This document shows, one piece after another, positions 54,988 to 63,742 of a DNA stretch of 64,000 bases; position 1 is the stretch's first letter, and each line of letters begins with the position of its first letter. The notes beneath the pieces are model-generated. The model had not been told where the DNA came from. It saw nothing but the letters and a program-made list of their open reading frames with translations, and did not search any database. A program made the position numbers and the translations under genes. The DNA comes from Bacteroidota bacterium (GTDB lineage Bacteria; Bacteroidota; Bacteroidia; Flavobacteriales; Weeksellaceae): contig JAEWOS010000018.1 of NCBI GenBank assembly GCA_023460855.1, forward strand, positions 62,001 to 126,000, in the 5' to 3' direction.

Positions 54988-55091
54988 ACTAATTTAAGTT
55001 CTCAGCTGCCTGTTTTTCGTATTATTTTTTGGTGAATTAGCTGATAGGTGAAAATTAATCAGTAAAATTGTCATAACATCATTATGCACGC

Positions 55092-56603
55092 ATGAAAATT
55101 TTTTCTGCTGCCCAAATCAGACGTTGGGATCAGTTTACTATCGAAAACGAACCGGTTACTTCCGCGGAATTAATGGAGCGTGCTGCAGGTGCAGCTGCAA
55201 ACTGGATTCAGAGACATTTTAAAACTACACAACCCGTTTTTCTGTTTTGCGGTGCTGGTAATAACGGCGGCGATGGTTTCGTCATTGCCAGGATTCTTTA
55301 TCAATTTGGTTTTGATGTAATCGTTTTCATTAAGAATCCTGATCAGGAATTTTCGGCGGACGCAGCACGTAATTTTGACCTCGTGAAAAATATTTCCGGA
55401 ATTGAAATCAGCAGTTTTGCCGATTTCAAAGCGGAACAGATTCCGGGAAATGCAATTGTTGTCGAGGCACTTTTCGGAACAGGACTGAACAAACCTGTTC
55501 ATGGCGCTGAAGAAGAACTGATTAAAAAGCTTAATAAGACAGATTCGGTAAAAATCGCCATAGATATTCCTGGTGGACTTTTTGCAGATGGCAATGTTGA
55601 TCGGCAATCGGTCGTTTTTGAAGCTGATTATACTTTAAGTTTTCAGACTTGGAAAAAATCATTCCTGCATCCTGAAACCGGTACATATTGTGGTCGCGTA
55701 GAAATTCTGGATATTGGTTTGAGCCCTGAATTTTCAGATTTTGAAAAGTCTTCAGAATTAGTGATTACGGATGCAACCGTCAAAGCGATTTACCGGCGGA
55801 GAAATCCGTTCTCACATAAGGGAAATCACGGAAAGGTCTGCATTGTCGGAGGAAGTTATGGAATGGCAGGTGCTGCAGTTCTGGCTGCAAAGGCGTCTGC
55901 AAGAACAGGGAGCGGAATCACCATGGTTCAGTCTGCGGAATGCAACCGGATCATTTTGCAGGTTGCCTGTCCGGAAGCAATTTTCGTAAGCGGTGGCGGG
56001 GAAACAGTCACCGAAATTATGGAGAATCCTCAAATGGTTTTCGCTATCGGTCCCGGACTCGGAACTTCAGAGGAAACAGCAAAAGCTTTAAGTAACTTTT
56101 TGGAAAATCGGAATTCCCCGGTAATTCTGGACGCCGATGCACTGAATATTCTTTCAAGAAATCCCGAAATGATAAATGTACTGCCTGAGAATTCTGTAAT
56201 TACACCACATCCGAAAGAATTCGAGCGGCTTTTCGGGAAATCCAGTGATTCGTATCTCAGTTCGGAACTGGCAAAAGAAAAGGCAGCGCAGCATGGAATT
56301 TTTATTATTCTGAAAGGACATCATACACAGATTTTCACACCTGAACGAAAGGTATGGTACAATATTACAGGCAACGCAGGAATGGCAAAAGGAGGTTTCG
56401 GAGATGTGCTGACTGGAATTATTGCATCATTAATAGCGCAGGATTACCCGGTTTTGGGGGCCTGTATTTTCGGAGTTTGGCTTCACGGAAAAGCAGGAGA
56501 TTTAGCTGCAGAACAGCAAATGTCAGAACAGTCGCTTTTGCCGCAGGATTTGACGGAAAAAATCGGAAAAGCGTTCAGTTTTCTGCATAGGTCTGATTTT
56601 TGA
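55092..56603 (+). CDS. nnr: Bifunctional NAD(P)H-hydrate repair enzyme (epimerase and dehydratase)
   Basis: This 503-residue enzyme repairs hydrated NADH and NADPH. The N-terminal epimerase (YjeF-N) domain spans about 1-215, with GAGNNGGDGFVIAR near residue 53. The C-terminal ADP-dependent dehydratase domain spans about 225-500, with GMAGAAVLAAKASARTGSG and the catalytic GNAGMAKGGFGDVLTG. The fusion is the standard bacterial layout. Confidence 0.95.
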   Translation: MKIFSAAQIRRWDQFTIENEPVTSAELMERAAGAAANWIQRHFKTTQPVFLFCGAGNNGGDGFVIARILYQFGFDVIVFIKNPDQEFSADAARNFDLVKNISGIEISSFADFKAEQIPGNAIVVEALFGTGLNKPVHGAEEELIKKLNKTDSVKIAIDIPGGLFADGNVDRQSVVFEADYTLSFQTWKKSFLHPETGTYCGRVEILDIGLSPEFSDFEKSSELVITDATVKAIYRRRNPFSHKGNHGKVCIVGGSYGMAGAAVLAAKASARTGSGITMVQSAECNRIILQVACPEAIFVSGGGETVTEIMENPQMVFAIGPGLGTSEETAKALSNFLENRNSPVILDADALNILSRNPEMINVLPENSVITPHPKEFERLFGKSSDSYLSSELAKEKAAQHGIFIILKGHHTQIFTPERKVWYNITGNAGMAKGGFGDVLTGIIASLIAQDYPVLGACIFGVWLHGKAGDLAAEQQMSEQSLLPQDLTEKIGKAFSFLHRSDF

Positions 56604-56624
56604 ATCTATCCCCAAAAAGAAATT

Positions 56625-56912
56625 ATGAAAAAATTACTTTTAGGAATTGCATGTGCAACACTTATTTCGTGCGCAACAGCTGATTCTAATGCGAATGCGA
56701 TCGTCATACGCGACTGCACGGGAACTTATCTCAGAATTGATTCTAAAGATTACCTTGTCTGCAACGAATCTATTCTGAAACCTTACGCAACAAATTCAGC
56801 CGTAACAGCATCTTATAATAAAATTACGGTATGCAAGGAACATGAAGGAAAGATGGTCTGCATGATGTATCATGAAAATGAAGGTCTGATACGTATCACC
56901 TCTTTAAACTAA
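56625..56912 (+). CDS. Hypothetical small lipoprotein
   Basis: This 95-residue protein has a lipobox (ATLISC, Cys16) after a short signal. The mature part has several Cys residues (RDCTGTY, YLVCNES, ITVCKE, MVCMMY) that might form disulfides. No family is recognised. It lies 21 bases behind nnr. Confidence 0.75.
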   Translation: MKKLLLGIACATLISCATADSNANAIVIRDCTGTYLRIDSKDYLVCNESILKPYATNSAVTASYNKITVCKEHEGKMVCMMYHENEGLIRITSLN

Positions 56913-56914
56913 AA

Positions 56915-56939
56915 AAAATCTTCCGATGAGGAAGATTTT
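56915..56939. terminator. Bidirectional terminator between the small lipoprotein and lgt
   Basis: AAAATCTTCC and GGAAGATTTT form a perfect 10-bp stem with a GATGA loop between convergent genes. Confidence 0.8.
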
Positions 56940-56951
56940 CAGTTTTATAAA

Positions 56952-57824
56952 TTAATCCGGTTTTTCGTTTTCTGCCTGTGTGATTTTGTATTTTCTGGAA
57001 TTCCAGATTAGAAATGCACCGGCAATAATAAACGGTATTGATAAAACCTGTCCTGTGTTTAGTCCGGCAAGCTGAATGAATTCATCATCCTGCGGCTCTT
57101 TCAGAAATTCTATAAAGAATCTGATGCTCCACAAAATCAGGAAGAACAGTCCGAAAAGCCATCCCAGCTGATATTTCTTGTTTGTTTTTTTGTAGAAATA
57201 CCAAAGAATAACGAACAGGATTAAATATCCGCCGGCTTCAAAAAGCTGCGTCGGATATCTAGGAACAATCGGTCCGTAACTGGTACTTTGCTGCGGAAAA
57301 AGCACTGCAAAAGGTGAACCTTCAGGAGCCGGTTTTCCGATGATTTCCGAATTAAAAAAGTTACCAATTCTTACAAAAGCACCTCCCAAAGCAACTACTA
57401 TCCCCAAACGGTCGTAAACCCAAAGCGGATTTTTCCTGATGATTTTATATGCGTAGTAAAGCGTGGTAAGTATTAATGCGATGGTTGCACCGTGGCTCGC
57501 AAGTCCGGAAAATCCGGTAAATTTAAATTCAGGTTTGGTCTGAATCGGCAGGAAAACCGACCAGAAATCTTCTTTAAAAAGTTCCGGCTGATAGAAAATT
57601 ACGTGCCCAAGTCTTGCCCCGAGAATTGTTCCGATGAGTGTCCACGTGAACAGTGGTTCCAGGTATTTTTGATTTACATTGTCGATCCTGAACATCTTTG
57701 CCATCACGAAATATCCAAGCCCGAAAGCCAGCACAAACATCAGGCTGTAATAATGAAGTGTAATCGGTCCAAGTTCCAGTCCGGTTGAAGGATCCCACGT
57801 AACGTAAAGAATGGTCTGCAGCAT
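56952..57824 (-). CDS. lgt: Prolipoprotein diacylglyceryl transferase Lgt
   Basis: This 290-residue inner-membrane enzyme attaches diacylglycerol to the lipobox Cys of prolipoproteins. About seven helices are predicted. The Lgt signature GGAFVRIGNFFNSEIIG lies near residue 147 (essential Arg and Asn). It follows yidD by 23 bases, so both are probably cotranscribed. Many lipoproteins in this window (PstS, GldD, CzcB, cytochrome c) depend on it. Confidence 0.95.
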   Translation of the reverse strand: MLQTILYVTWDPSTGLELGPITLHYYSLMFVLAFGLGYFVMAKMFRIDNVNQKYLEPLFTWTLIGTILGARLGHVIFYQPELFKEDFWSVFLPIQTKPEFKFTGFSGLASHGATIALILTTLYYAYKIIRKNPLWVYDRLGIVVALGGAFVRIGNFFNSEIIGKPAPEGSPFAVLFPQQSTSYGPIVPRYPTQLFEAGGYLILFVILWYFYKKTNKKYQLGWLFGLFFLILWSIRFFIEFLKEPQDDEFIQLAGLNTGQVLSIPFIIAGAFLIWNSRKYKITQAENEKPD

Positions 57825-57847
57825 AAATTCTGTTTTTCTGTATGGTT

Positions 57848-58093
57848 TTATTGTTTTTTTGGAGGAACAGGATCATAACCCTCGCTTCCCCAGGGATGAC
57901 AGCGCATTATTCTTCTGATTCCAAGGTACAGTCCGCGGAAAATTCCATGCGTCTGCAGTGCTTCAATCATATAATGGGAACATGTTGGATGAAACCGGCA
58001 GTTGCTTCCCATCCACGGAGAAATAAACATCTGGTAAAACCGGATGATTAAAACCAGCGGTAGCGTTAATATGCGGCCTGAACTTGCTTTCAA
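57848..58093 (-). CDS. yidD: Membrane protein insertion efficiency factor YidD
   Basis: This 81-residue protein matches YidD: IIRFYQMFISPWMGSNC and FHPTCSHYMIEAL carry the conserved Cys pair, followed by RCHPW. It helps membrane-protein insertion with YidC. I chose the TTG at 58093 because a -7 box lies directly upstream (58101-58108) and the longer frame would begin before this promoter. The resulting length matches the family. Confidence 0.88.
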   Translation of the reverse strand: MKASSGRILTLPLVLIIRFYQMFISPWMGSNCRFHPTCSHYMIEALQTHGIFRGLYLGIRRIMRCHPWGSEGYDPVPPKKQ

Positions 58094-58100
58094 AACAGTG

Positions 58101-58108
58101 CAAAAATA
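58101..58108 (-). promoter_or_regulatory. -7 box (TATTTTTG) that fixes the yidD start
   Basis: On the minus strand TATTTTTG is followed by seven bases and then the TTG start. It rules out the upstream ATG of the long frame. Confidence 0.6.
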
Positions 58109-58121
58109 GAATAATAATTGG

Positions 58122-58129
58122 TAAATTTG
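58122..58129 (+). promoter_or_regulatory. -7 box (TAAATTTG) for the membrane protein/rarA operon
   Basis: TAAATTTG lies 19 bases before the ATG at 58149, back-to-back with the yidD promoter. Confidence 0.5.
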
Positions 58130-58148
58130 GAAATCAAGAAGCAGAGCA

Positions 58149-58589
58149 ATGAAAATAGGATATGCCAAATGGACGATTAACAATACCCTGATTCTCGGAA
58201 TTTTGTGGACGCTGATTGGTGGTTTCAGATTTTATGAATATTTGCAGTATGGCGAAACAGCATGGTACAATGTGTTCTTTATGTTCCTGGGCCCGCTCTA
58301 TTTAGGTCACTATTTTTATCAGAGAGGAATGAAATATTTGACTTTTGACGATGAGAGAATTCTGGTTTATAATTTCCTGCCTAAATTAATATGGCTTACA
58401 GATCTCCGCGAAGTGAAATTTGTTGCAGCCGATTATCACTTTATTTCAAAAAGCGGAAAGAAAATTGTCATTAATAAAGAAAGTCTTGATCAGAAGATGG
58501 TTGAAGAATTCGACAGAAAATTTTTTGATTTAAAGCATAAACTGGAAAGTAAGACTGTGCAGGAAAACGCACGAACAGTTTCTTCCTAA
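58149..58589 (+). CDS. Hypothetical membrane protein, PH-like C-terminus
   Basis: This 146-residue protein has two membrane helices (about 12-30 and 40-57) and then a polar domain starting LTFDDERILVYNFLPK, which resembles bacterial PH-like (YdbT/EbsA) folds. No enzyme motif is visible. It ends 11 bases before the rarA start. Confidence 0.68.
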   Translation: MKIGYAKWTINNTLILGILWTLIGGFRFYEYLQYGETAWYNVFFMFLGPLYLGHYFYQRGMKYLTFDDERILVYNFLPKLIWLTDLREVKFVAADYHFISKSGKKIVINKESLDQKMVEEFDRKFFDLKHKLESKTVQENARTVSS

Positions 58590-58600
58590 TCTCTAGATAT

Positions 58601-59884
58601 TTGAACGATCATATACCTTTAGCCGAAAAACTGCGCCCTAAAACGCTTGATGACGTTTTGGGACAGGAACATCTGACCGGTGAACACGGAACCGTGCGCA
58701 AAATGCTTGCTCATGGAAATCTCAATTCATTGATTTTTTGGGGACCTCCCGGAACAGGAAAAACGACACTTGCAGAAATAATCTCAGAGCAGTCCGGCAG
58801 GAAATTTTTTAAACTCTCAGCCGTTTCGAGTGGTGTGAAAGAAGTGCGGGAAGTGATTGATGATGCGAAAAAACAGAATCTTTTTTCCGGGAAACCACCG
58901 ATTTTGTTCATCGACGAAATACACCGTTTTAATAAATCTCAGCAGGATTCATTATTGCATGCGGTAGAAAAAGGATGGATTGTACTGATCGGAGCTACCA
59001 CAGAAAACCCCAGCTTTGAAGTGGTGTCAGCGTTGCTTTCCCGGTCTCAGGTGTATGTGCTGAAATCGTTGAGTTACGAAAAACTCGAAGAACTTGCGGA
59101 TATCGCCGTTACCCGTTTCAACGTGGAAGCCGGAACCGTTTTTTCGGTAGCCGAAAAGGAGGCGTTAATCCAGTATTCCGGTGGAGATGCGCGCAAACTG
59201 ATCAATTCTGTCGAACTGGTTTTGAATCAGTTTAGCGATGAGCCTTCCAGAAAAATCAGCAATGAAGATGTGTTGAGTGTGCTCCAGGAAAACATGGCGC
59301 TTTACGACAAGAACGGAGAGCAGCATTACGATATTATTTCTGCTTTTATTAAGTCGATGCGCGGTTCTGATCCTAACGCGGCGGTTTACTGGCTTGCGAG
59401 AATGCTTGCAGGAGGTGAAGACATCAAATTTATTGCGCGCAGAATGCTGATTCTGGCTTCGGAAGATATTGGTCTCGCCAATCCGAATGCGTTGGTGGTT
59501 GCCAACAGTTGTTTTCAGGCGGTGAACGTGATCGGAAATCCGGAAGCGCGTATTTTATTAAGCGAAACCGCTGTTTACCTAGCCGTTTCTCCAAAATCGA
59601 ATTCTACTTATCTCGCAATTAATGAAGCGATCGATCTCGTAAAGAAAACGGGAAATCTTGCTGTGCCTTTGCATTTGAGGAATGCTCCTACAAAGCTGAT
59701 GAAAGATCTCGATTATGGTAAAGATTATTCCTATGCGCATTCGCATCAGGGAAATTTTGTGGATCTGGAGTTTTTGCCGCAAGAGATTTCCGGAACTGTT
59801 ATTTATACTCCTGCGGAGAATTCTACCGAAAGAAAAATCCGTGAAGAGCAGGCAAAGAAATGGAAAGGGAAGTATTACAAATAA
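58601..59884 (+). CDS. rarA: Replication-associated recombination protein RarA (MgsA)
   Basis: This 427-residue AAA+ ATPase acts at stalled replication forks. Walker A GPPGTGKTTL lies near residue 50, Walker B ILFIDEIHRFNKSQQD near 102, sensor 1 GATTENPSFEV near 130. The C-terminal tetramerisation domain carries RMLILASEDIGLANP. The start is a TTG at 58601, in keeping with the family N-terminus PLAEKLRPKTLDD. Confidence 0.95.
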   Translation: MNDHIPLAEKLRPKTLDDVLGQEHLTGEHGTVRKMLAHGNLNSLIFWGPPGTGKTTLAEIISEQSGRKFFKLSAVSSGVKEVREVIDDAKKQNLFSGKPPILFIDEIHRFNKSQQDSLLHAVEKGWIVLIGATTENPSFEVVSALLSRSQVYVLKSLSYEKLEELADIAVTRFNVEAGTVFSVAEKEALIQYSGGDARKLINSVELVLNQFSDEPSRKISNEDVLSVLQENMALYDKNGEQHYDIISAFIKSMRGSDPNAAVYWLARMLAGGEDIKFIARRMLILASEDIGLANPNALVVANSCFQAVNVIGNPEARILLSETAVYLAVSPKSNSTYLAINEAIDLVKKTGNLAVPLHLRNAPTKLMKDLDYGKDYSYAHSHQGNFVDLEFLPQEISGTVIYTPAENSTERKIREEQAKKWKGKYYK

Positions 59885-59911
59885 AAAAGGTGCTTCTAAA
59901 AGAAACACCTT
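59881..59911 (-). terminator. Terminator for the secreted-protein gene
   Basis: AAGGTGCTTC pairs with GAAACACCTT (one mismatch) around a five-base loop. The run of six T lies on the minus-strand side, so it suits the gene at 59934-60389. Confidence 0.65.
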
Positions 59912-59933
59912 CATGTTTTGCTTTGTTTTCGAT

Positions 59934-60389
59934 TTATCTTCCGGTCACTCTTTTGGATTCTGCAGAAGAAACTGTGTCGATAGCAACATGTTTCTTACCA
60001 TCTCTTTCAATAATTCTACTGTAGAGCATTGCTTCACCCAAAATAATCAGGGAAGTATCGTTGAATGTGCGCCCATCCACAATCACCGGATTGTTGGCAG
60101 CCAGGTTGAACTGTTCGTTCATGGACTGCAGCGTCATTTTATCATAGTAATTCTCCTTCACTTTTACGTTGTAGATTCCTTCTGAAGCGAATGATTTGTA
60201 TGCAGCCAGTTCAGATGGAACGTTTCCTTTAAGATTCTGAACCGAAACAATGTTCGCATCAACATTGCTTTTTGTCCAGGTTGCAGGAGCAATCATTCCG
60301 TCTACCAGAACAAGCGGCTGTTTCTTGGAAGTTTGTCCGAACATCATACCGGAAGCAGCAATCAGGAAAATGTAAAGTATTTTTTTCAT
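59934..60389 (-). CDS. Hypothetical secreted protein with plug-like segment
   Basis: This 151-residue protein has a signal peptide (about 18 residues, ending MFGQ). The start is the ATG at 60389 because a -7 box at 60413-60420 lies between it and the upstream in-frame start. The segment QPLVLVDGMIAP resembles the start of SusC/TonB plug domains. The rest does not continue as a receptor. The function is unknown. Confidence 0.7.
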   Translation of the reverse strand: MKKILYIFLIAASGMMFGQTSKKQPLVLVDGMIAPATWTKSNVDANIVSVQNLKGNVPSELAAYKSFASEGIYNVKVKENYYDKMTLQSMNEQFNLAANNPVIVDGRTFNDTSLIILGEAMLYSRIIERDGKKHVAIDTVSSAESKRVTGR

Positions 60390-60412
60390 TTGATTTATTT
60401 TAGATAACAGTA

Positions 60413-60420
60413 CAAATATA
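60413..60420 (-). promoter_or_regulatory. -7 box (TATATTTG) that decides the start of the secreted-protein gene
   Basis: On the minus strand TATATTTG lies 23 bases before the chosen ATG and downstream of the longer frame's start. Confidence 0.6.
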
Positions 60421-60480
60421 AAGAAAATCGTCAATAATTCATAAATTTTTAATAAATTTAATGATCAGCAGCCGGAAAAG

Positions 60481-60894
60481 CTACAGGTGCTGCCAGTTAC
60501 TGTTGATGAGTTCCATCAGGAAATCCGGACACTGTATCGGTCTGCCGGTTTCAGCATTGAGAAAAAACAGGGTGGTTTCTGCTTCAGTGATCTTTTCAGC
60601 TTTACTGTTGAAGATTTCATATTCGAAGAAAATCCGGACGCCCGGTTTCTTTTTAATTTTGGTATGTACCGTCAGAAGGTCGTCATAAAATGCAGGTTTC
60701 AGGTACCGGATCTTAAAGTCTGAAACGGGAAGAAAAATTCCTCTTTTTTCGATCTCATCATAAGGCATTCCGATGCTGCGGAAAAGTTCCACTCTGCCTA
60801 CTTCAAAGTACTCTGCGTAGTTGCCGTAATAGACATATTTCATAGCATCGGTTTCTCCGTAACGTACTCGTAATGTGGTAGTTGTGTGTATCAT
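60481..60894 (-). CDS. Acyl-CoA thioesterase, YbgC/FadM (4HBT) family
   Basis: This 137-residue hotdog enzyme has the 4HBT active-site motif YGETDAMKYVYYGNYAEYFE with its Asp. I chose the ATG at 60894; the earlier Met at 60915 lies one base after the -7 box and would precede the transcription start. It should hydrolyse an acyl thioester; the chain length cannot be told. It is divergent from dnaA. Confidence 0.85.
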   Translation of the reverse strand: MIHTTTTLRVRYGETDAMKYVYYGNYAEYFEVGRVELFRSIGMPYDEIEKRGIFLPVSDFKIRYLKPAFYDDLLTVHTKIKKKPGVRIFFEYEIFNSKAEKITEAETTLFFLNAETGRPIQCPDFLMELINSNWQHL

Positions 60895-60916
60895 TTGAAG
60901 TGCTTGGCATTTCATA

Positions 60917-60924
60917 CAAATATA
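60917..60924 (-). promoter_or_regulatory. -7 box (TATATTTG) for the thioesterase gene
   Basis: On the minus strand TATATTTG lies 22 bases before the chosen ATG at 60894. Confidence 0.55.
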
Positions 60925-61030
60925 TTTTTTAATAATCAAGGGTGCAACAATTTTTTTTTGAAAATTTAATTTTTCATCTTTGTTGTCCCGATAAAATGAG
61001 AGTGATACGGAGGTAAAATTGCAGTAGAAA

Positions 61031-62488
61031 ATGAATGAAAATTTGGTAATAATTTGGGAAAAATGTCTTCAGTTCATGAGGGATAACCTGAATGCTGCAG
61101 AAGACAATAGTGACCTGAAAAAACTCGAGAATTCCTTTGACCTGTTGTTCGATAAAGTGCAGCCGGTTTCTTTGGTGGACAATAACCTTACGCTTATTGT
61201 TCCAAGTGATTTTTATAAGGAATACATCGAGGATAATTACCTTTCTTTGCTTTCTGCCGCACTTAAAAAATATATCGGGAAAGGCGTAAAACTCTGGTAT
61301 CAGGTGATGGAAAACAAGCCTGCCGGAAAACAGAAACCCGCCACAGTAAACGTGAAGGGAAAATCCGTACCTACACCTAAAGTGCAGGAAACGATGCCGC
61401 AGAACTTTGCATCCGGAAAAATTGTGAACCCTTTTGTAGTTCCCGGAATTCAGAAAGTAAATATTGAAAGCAACCTGCGCGCAGATTTCTCTTTTGATAA
61501 TTATGTAGAGGGTGAGTGCAATAAATTTGCGAGCACCGTTGCAAAATCCATCGCCAAAAGACCGGGAGCAACAGCTTTTAATCCTTTATTTTTACACGGA
61601 GGATACGGTGTTGGTAAAACGCACCTCGGACATTCCATCGGTCTGGAAGTAAAGAACAATCTTCCTGATAAAGTGGTTCTTTATCTGTCGTCCGAAAAAT
61701 TTATCCAGCAGTTTGTTTCAGCTGCAAAAGCGCACAAACAGACAGAATTTGCTAATTTTTACCAGATGGTTGATGTACTCATTATCGATGACATCCAGTT
61801 TCTTTCCGGTAAATCCGCAACGCAGGACAGCTTCTTCCATATTTTCGATTATCTTCATCAGAACGGCAAGCAAATCGTGCTAACCAGCGACCGCGCTCCG
61901 GTTGATATCATGGATATTCAGGAAAGAATCGTTTCCCGTTTTAAATGGGGCCTCACCGCTGAAATTAAAGCGCCGGATTTTGAAACGAGAAGAAAAATTA
62001 TTATCGATAAACTGAGTCGTGACGGTATTGAACTTTCCGACGACATGCTCGATTTTCTGGCAAATGAAGTGAAAAGCAGCGTTCGCGACCTGATTGGTGT
62101 CATCAATTCCGTGATTGCCTATTCCACGATTTATAAATCAGACCTAACGCTGGAACTGCTGAAAGATACCATCAGCAAAATTGCTTCCACGAAGAAAAAG
62201 ATCATCAACATTCCTTATATTCAGGAAGTGGTTTGCGAATATTTCGGAATCGAGCGCGAGCAGCTTCTTTCAAAAACAAGAAAGCGCGAAATTGCTTTGC
62301 CTCGTCAGCTTGCGATGTATTTTGCTAAAGAATATACCAATGCAACTTTCAGTAAAATCGGAGAGGAAATGGGCGGAAAAGACCATTCAACAGTAATGTA
62401 TGCCTGCGAAACCATCAAAGATGTATCGAAGATTGACAAAGAGATTAAAAAGTACGTAAAAGAACTTACCGAAAAAATAAAACAGTAG
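61031..62488 (+). CDS. dnaA: Chromosomal replication initiator DnaA
   Basis: This 485-residue initiator has domain I (about 1-90), a linker with basic residues, the AAA+ domain with GGYGVGKTHL (Walker A near 190) and VLIIDDIQFLSGK (Walker B), and domain IV with GGKDHSTVMYACETI. Length is normal. No DnaA boxes (TTATNCACA-like) are visible in the adjacent spacers, so the origin may lie elsewhere. A phosphatase and an RsmI-like methylase follow. Confidence 0.96.
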   Translation: MNENLVIIWEKCLQFMRDNLNAAEDNSDLKKLENSFDLLFDKVQPVSLVDNNLTLIVPSDFYKEYIEDNYLSLLSAALKKYIGKGVKLWYQVMENKPAGKQKPATVNVKGKSVPTPKVQETMPQNFASGKIVNPFVVPGIQKVNIESNLRADFSFDNYVEGECNKFASTVAKSIAKRPGATAFNPLFLHGGYGVGKTHLGHSIGLEVKNNLPDKVVLYLSSEKFIQQFVSAAKAHKQTEFANFYQMVDVLIIDDIQFLSGKSATQDSFFHIFDYLHQNGKQIVLTSDRAPVDIMDIQERIVSRFKWGLTAEIKAPDFETRRKIIIDKLSRDGIELSDDMLDFLANEVKSSVRDLIGVINSVIAYSTIYKSDLTLELLKDTISKIASTKKKIINIPYIQEVVCEYFGIEREQLLSKTRKREIALPRQLAMYFAKEYTNATFSKIGEEMGGKDHSTVMYACETIKDVSKIDKEIKKYVKELTEKIKQ

Positions 62489-62521
62489 AACTTGTTCATT
62501 TTTATTTAGCGAAATGAAGGG

Positions 62522-62529
62522 TATATTTG
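62522..62529 (+). promoter_or_regulatory. -7 box (TATATTTG) for the phosphatase gene
   Basis: TATATTTG lies 32 bases before the ATG at 62562. The closest TTG upstream is 27 bases away, longer than usual. Confidence 0.5.
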
Positions 62530-62561
62530 CTCTTCATTTTTTATTTTAATCAATACAGGAT

Positions 62562-63014
62562 ATGAAAATATTAATGGTTTGCCTCGGAAATATCTGCAGA
62601 AGCCCGCTCGCAGAAGGAATTCTTGCCGCCAAACTTCCTGAAGGATATCAGGTAGATTCCTGCGGGACAATTTCGATGCATGAAGGTGAAAATCCGGATC
62701 ATCGTGCAGTAAAGGCAGCGACACATTACGGAGTGGATATTTCGAAGCAAAAATCTAGACCGATTACTGATGCAGATTTTGATGAGTATGACCGCATTTT
62801 ATGTATGGACAAATCTGTCTATGAAGATGTGATGGCAAAGGCAAAAACTGAGGAGCAAAAACAAAAAATTGCTTTATTTCTTGAAGAAGCCGGCGTGGAA
62901 AACCACAGGACAGAAGTTCCCGATCCGTACTGGGGAGAAATGGCAGATTTTCATGAAGTATACAAACTGATTGACGGTGCCTGCACGAAAATTGCCGAGA
63001 AAATACAGACATAA
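62562..63014 (+). CDS. Low-molecular-weight protein-tyrosine phosphatase
   Basis: This 150-residue enzyme has the active-site loop CLGNICRSPLAEG at residues 7-19 (Cys-X5-Arg) and the general acid Asp in VPDPYWG. It probably dephosphorylates tyrosine in polysaccharide-export or regulatory proteins. It lies between dnaA and the methylase; a partner kinase is not in view. Confidence 0.92.
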   Translation: MKILMVCLGNICRSPLAEGILAAKLPEGYQVDSCGTISMHEGENPDHRAVKAATHYGVDISKQKSRPITDADFDEYDRILCMDKSVYEDVMAKAKTEEQKQKIALFLEEAGVENHRTEVPDPYWGEMADFHEVYKLIDGACTKIAEKIQT

Positions 63015-63041
63015 ATTTTAAATTAGTACAAGAAATTTATA

Positions 63042-63740
63042 ATGCTTATCCTGATTCCAGCCTATCTTTCAGAAGAATCTCCGGTATCGTATTTTGCTCC
63101 CGTAATTCAGGAGTATATTATGATGACTGATTATTTTTTTGTGGAAAATGAGAAAACCGCGAGAAGGGTAATCAAATTTTTTTGTCCGGAAAAAAAGCAA
63201 AGTGATCTCAAACTTTTTCTTCTCGACAAATACTCCGAAACTGCCGATTTGAAGGAAGCACAGAATCTGATGAAAGACGGACAGGATTTCGGCCTGCTTT
63301 CTGAAGCGGGACTTCCGTGTATCGCAGATCCCGGCAATATTATGGTGAAATGGTGTCATGAAAATGACATCAGCGTCGTTCCGGTTAATGGTCCGAGTTC
63401 GATAATTCTCGGTTTGATTGCGAGCGGATTCAACGGACAGCAGTTTACCTTTCACGGATATTTACCGATCGATAAAGTTCAGAAGAAAAGGCAGATTCAG
63501 CAGCTTGAAAGCCTGGTGGAGAAAACCGGATATACGCAGATTTTCATGGAAACACCGTACCGTAATCTGCAACTCTTTGATGATTTGATCAAATTTCTGA
63601 ATCCTTCTGCGAAACTGTGCATCGCTGCAAATATGAATCAGCCGGAACAGGAATTCATCAAAACCCGCAGGATTTCCGACTGGAAAAAGCACCGGCCTGA
63701 AATTCACAAAGTTCCGGCAATATTCATCCTTGGAAGATAA
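63042..63740 (+). CDS. SAM-dependent tetrapyrrole-methylase family protein (RsmI-like)
   Basis: This 232-residue methyltransferase has the class III methylase fold: FGLLSEAGLPCIADPGN near residue 90 and VPVNGPSSIILGLIASGF near residue 112 are RsmI signatures. RsmI methylates the 2'-O of C1402 in 16S rRNA. The N-terminal GTLYVVxTPIGN motif of classical RsmI is missing here; instead the start reads LILIPAYLSEE, so this is a divergent branch. It follows the phosphatase by 27 bases. Confidence 0.82.
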   Translation: MLILIPAYLSEESPVSYFAPVIQEYIMMTDYFFVENEKTARRVIKFFCPEKKQSDLKLFLLDKYSETADLKEAQNLMKDGQDFGLLSEAGLPCIADPGNIMVKWCHENDISVVPVNGPSSIILGLIASGFNGQQFTFHGYLPIDKVQKKRQIQQLESLVEKTGYTQIFMETPYRNLQLFDDLIKFLNPSAKLCIAANMNQPEQEFIKTRRISDWKKHRPEIHKVPAIFILGR

Positions 63741-63742
63741 AT

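Noticed and set aside
61009..61013. GGAGG Shine-Dalgarno for dnaA
   Set aside because: It lies 17 bases before the ATG, too far for normal pairing, and other genes here lack such motifs.
60895..61030. Replication origin beside dnaA
   Set aside because: No DnaA boxes or 13-mer repeats are visible in the spacer.
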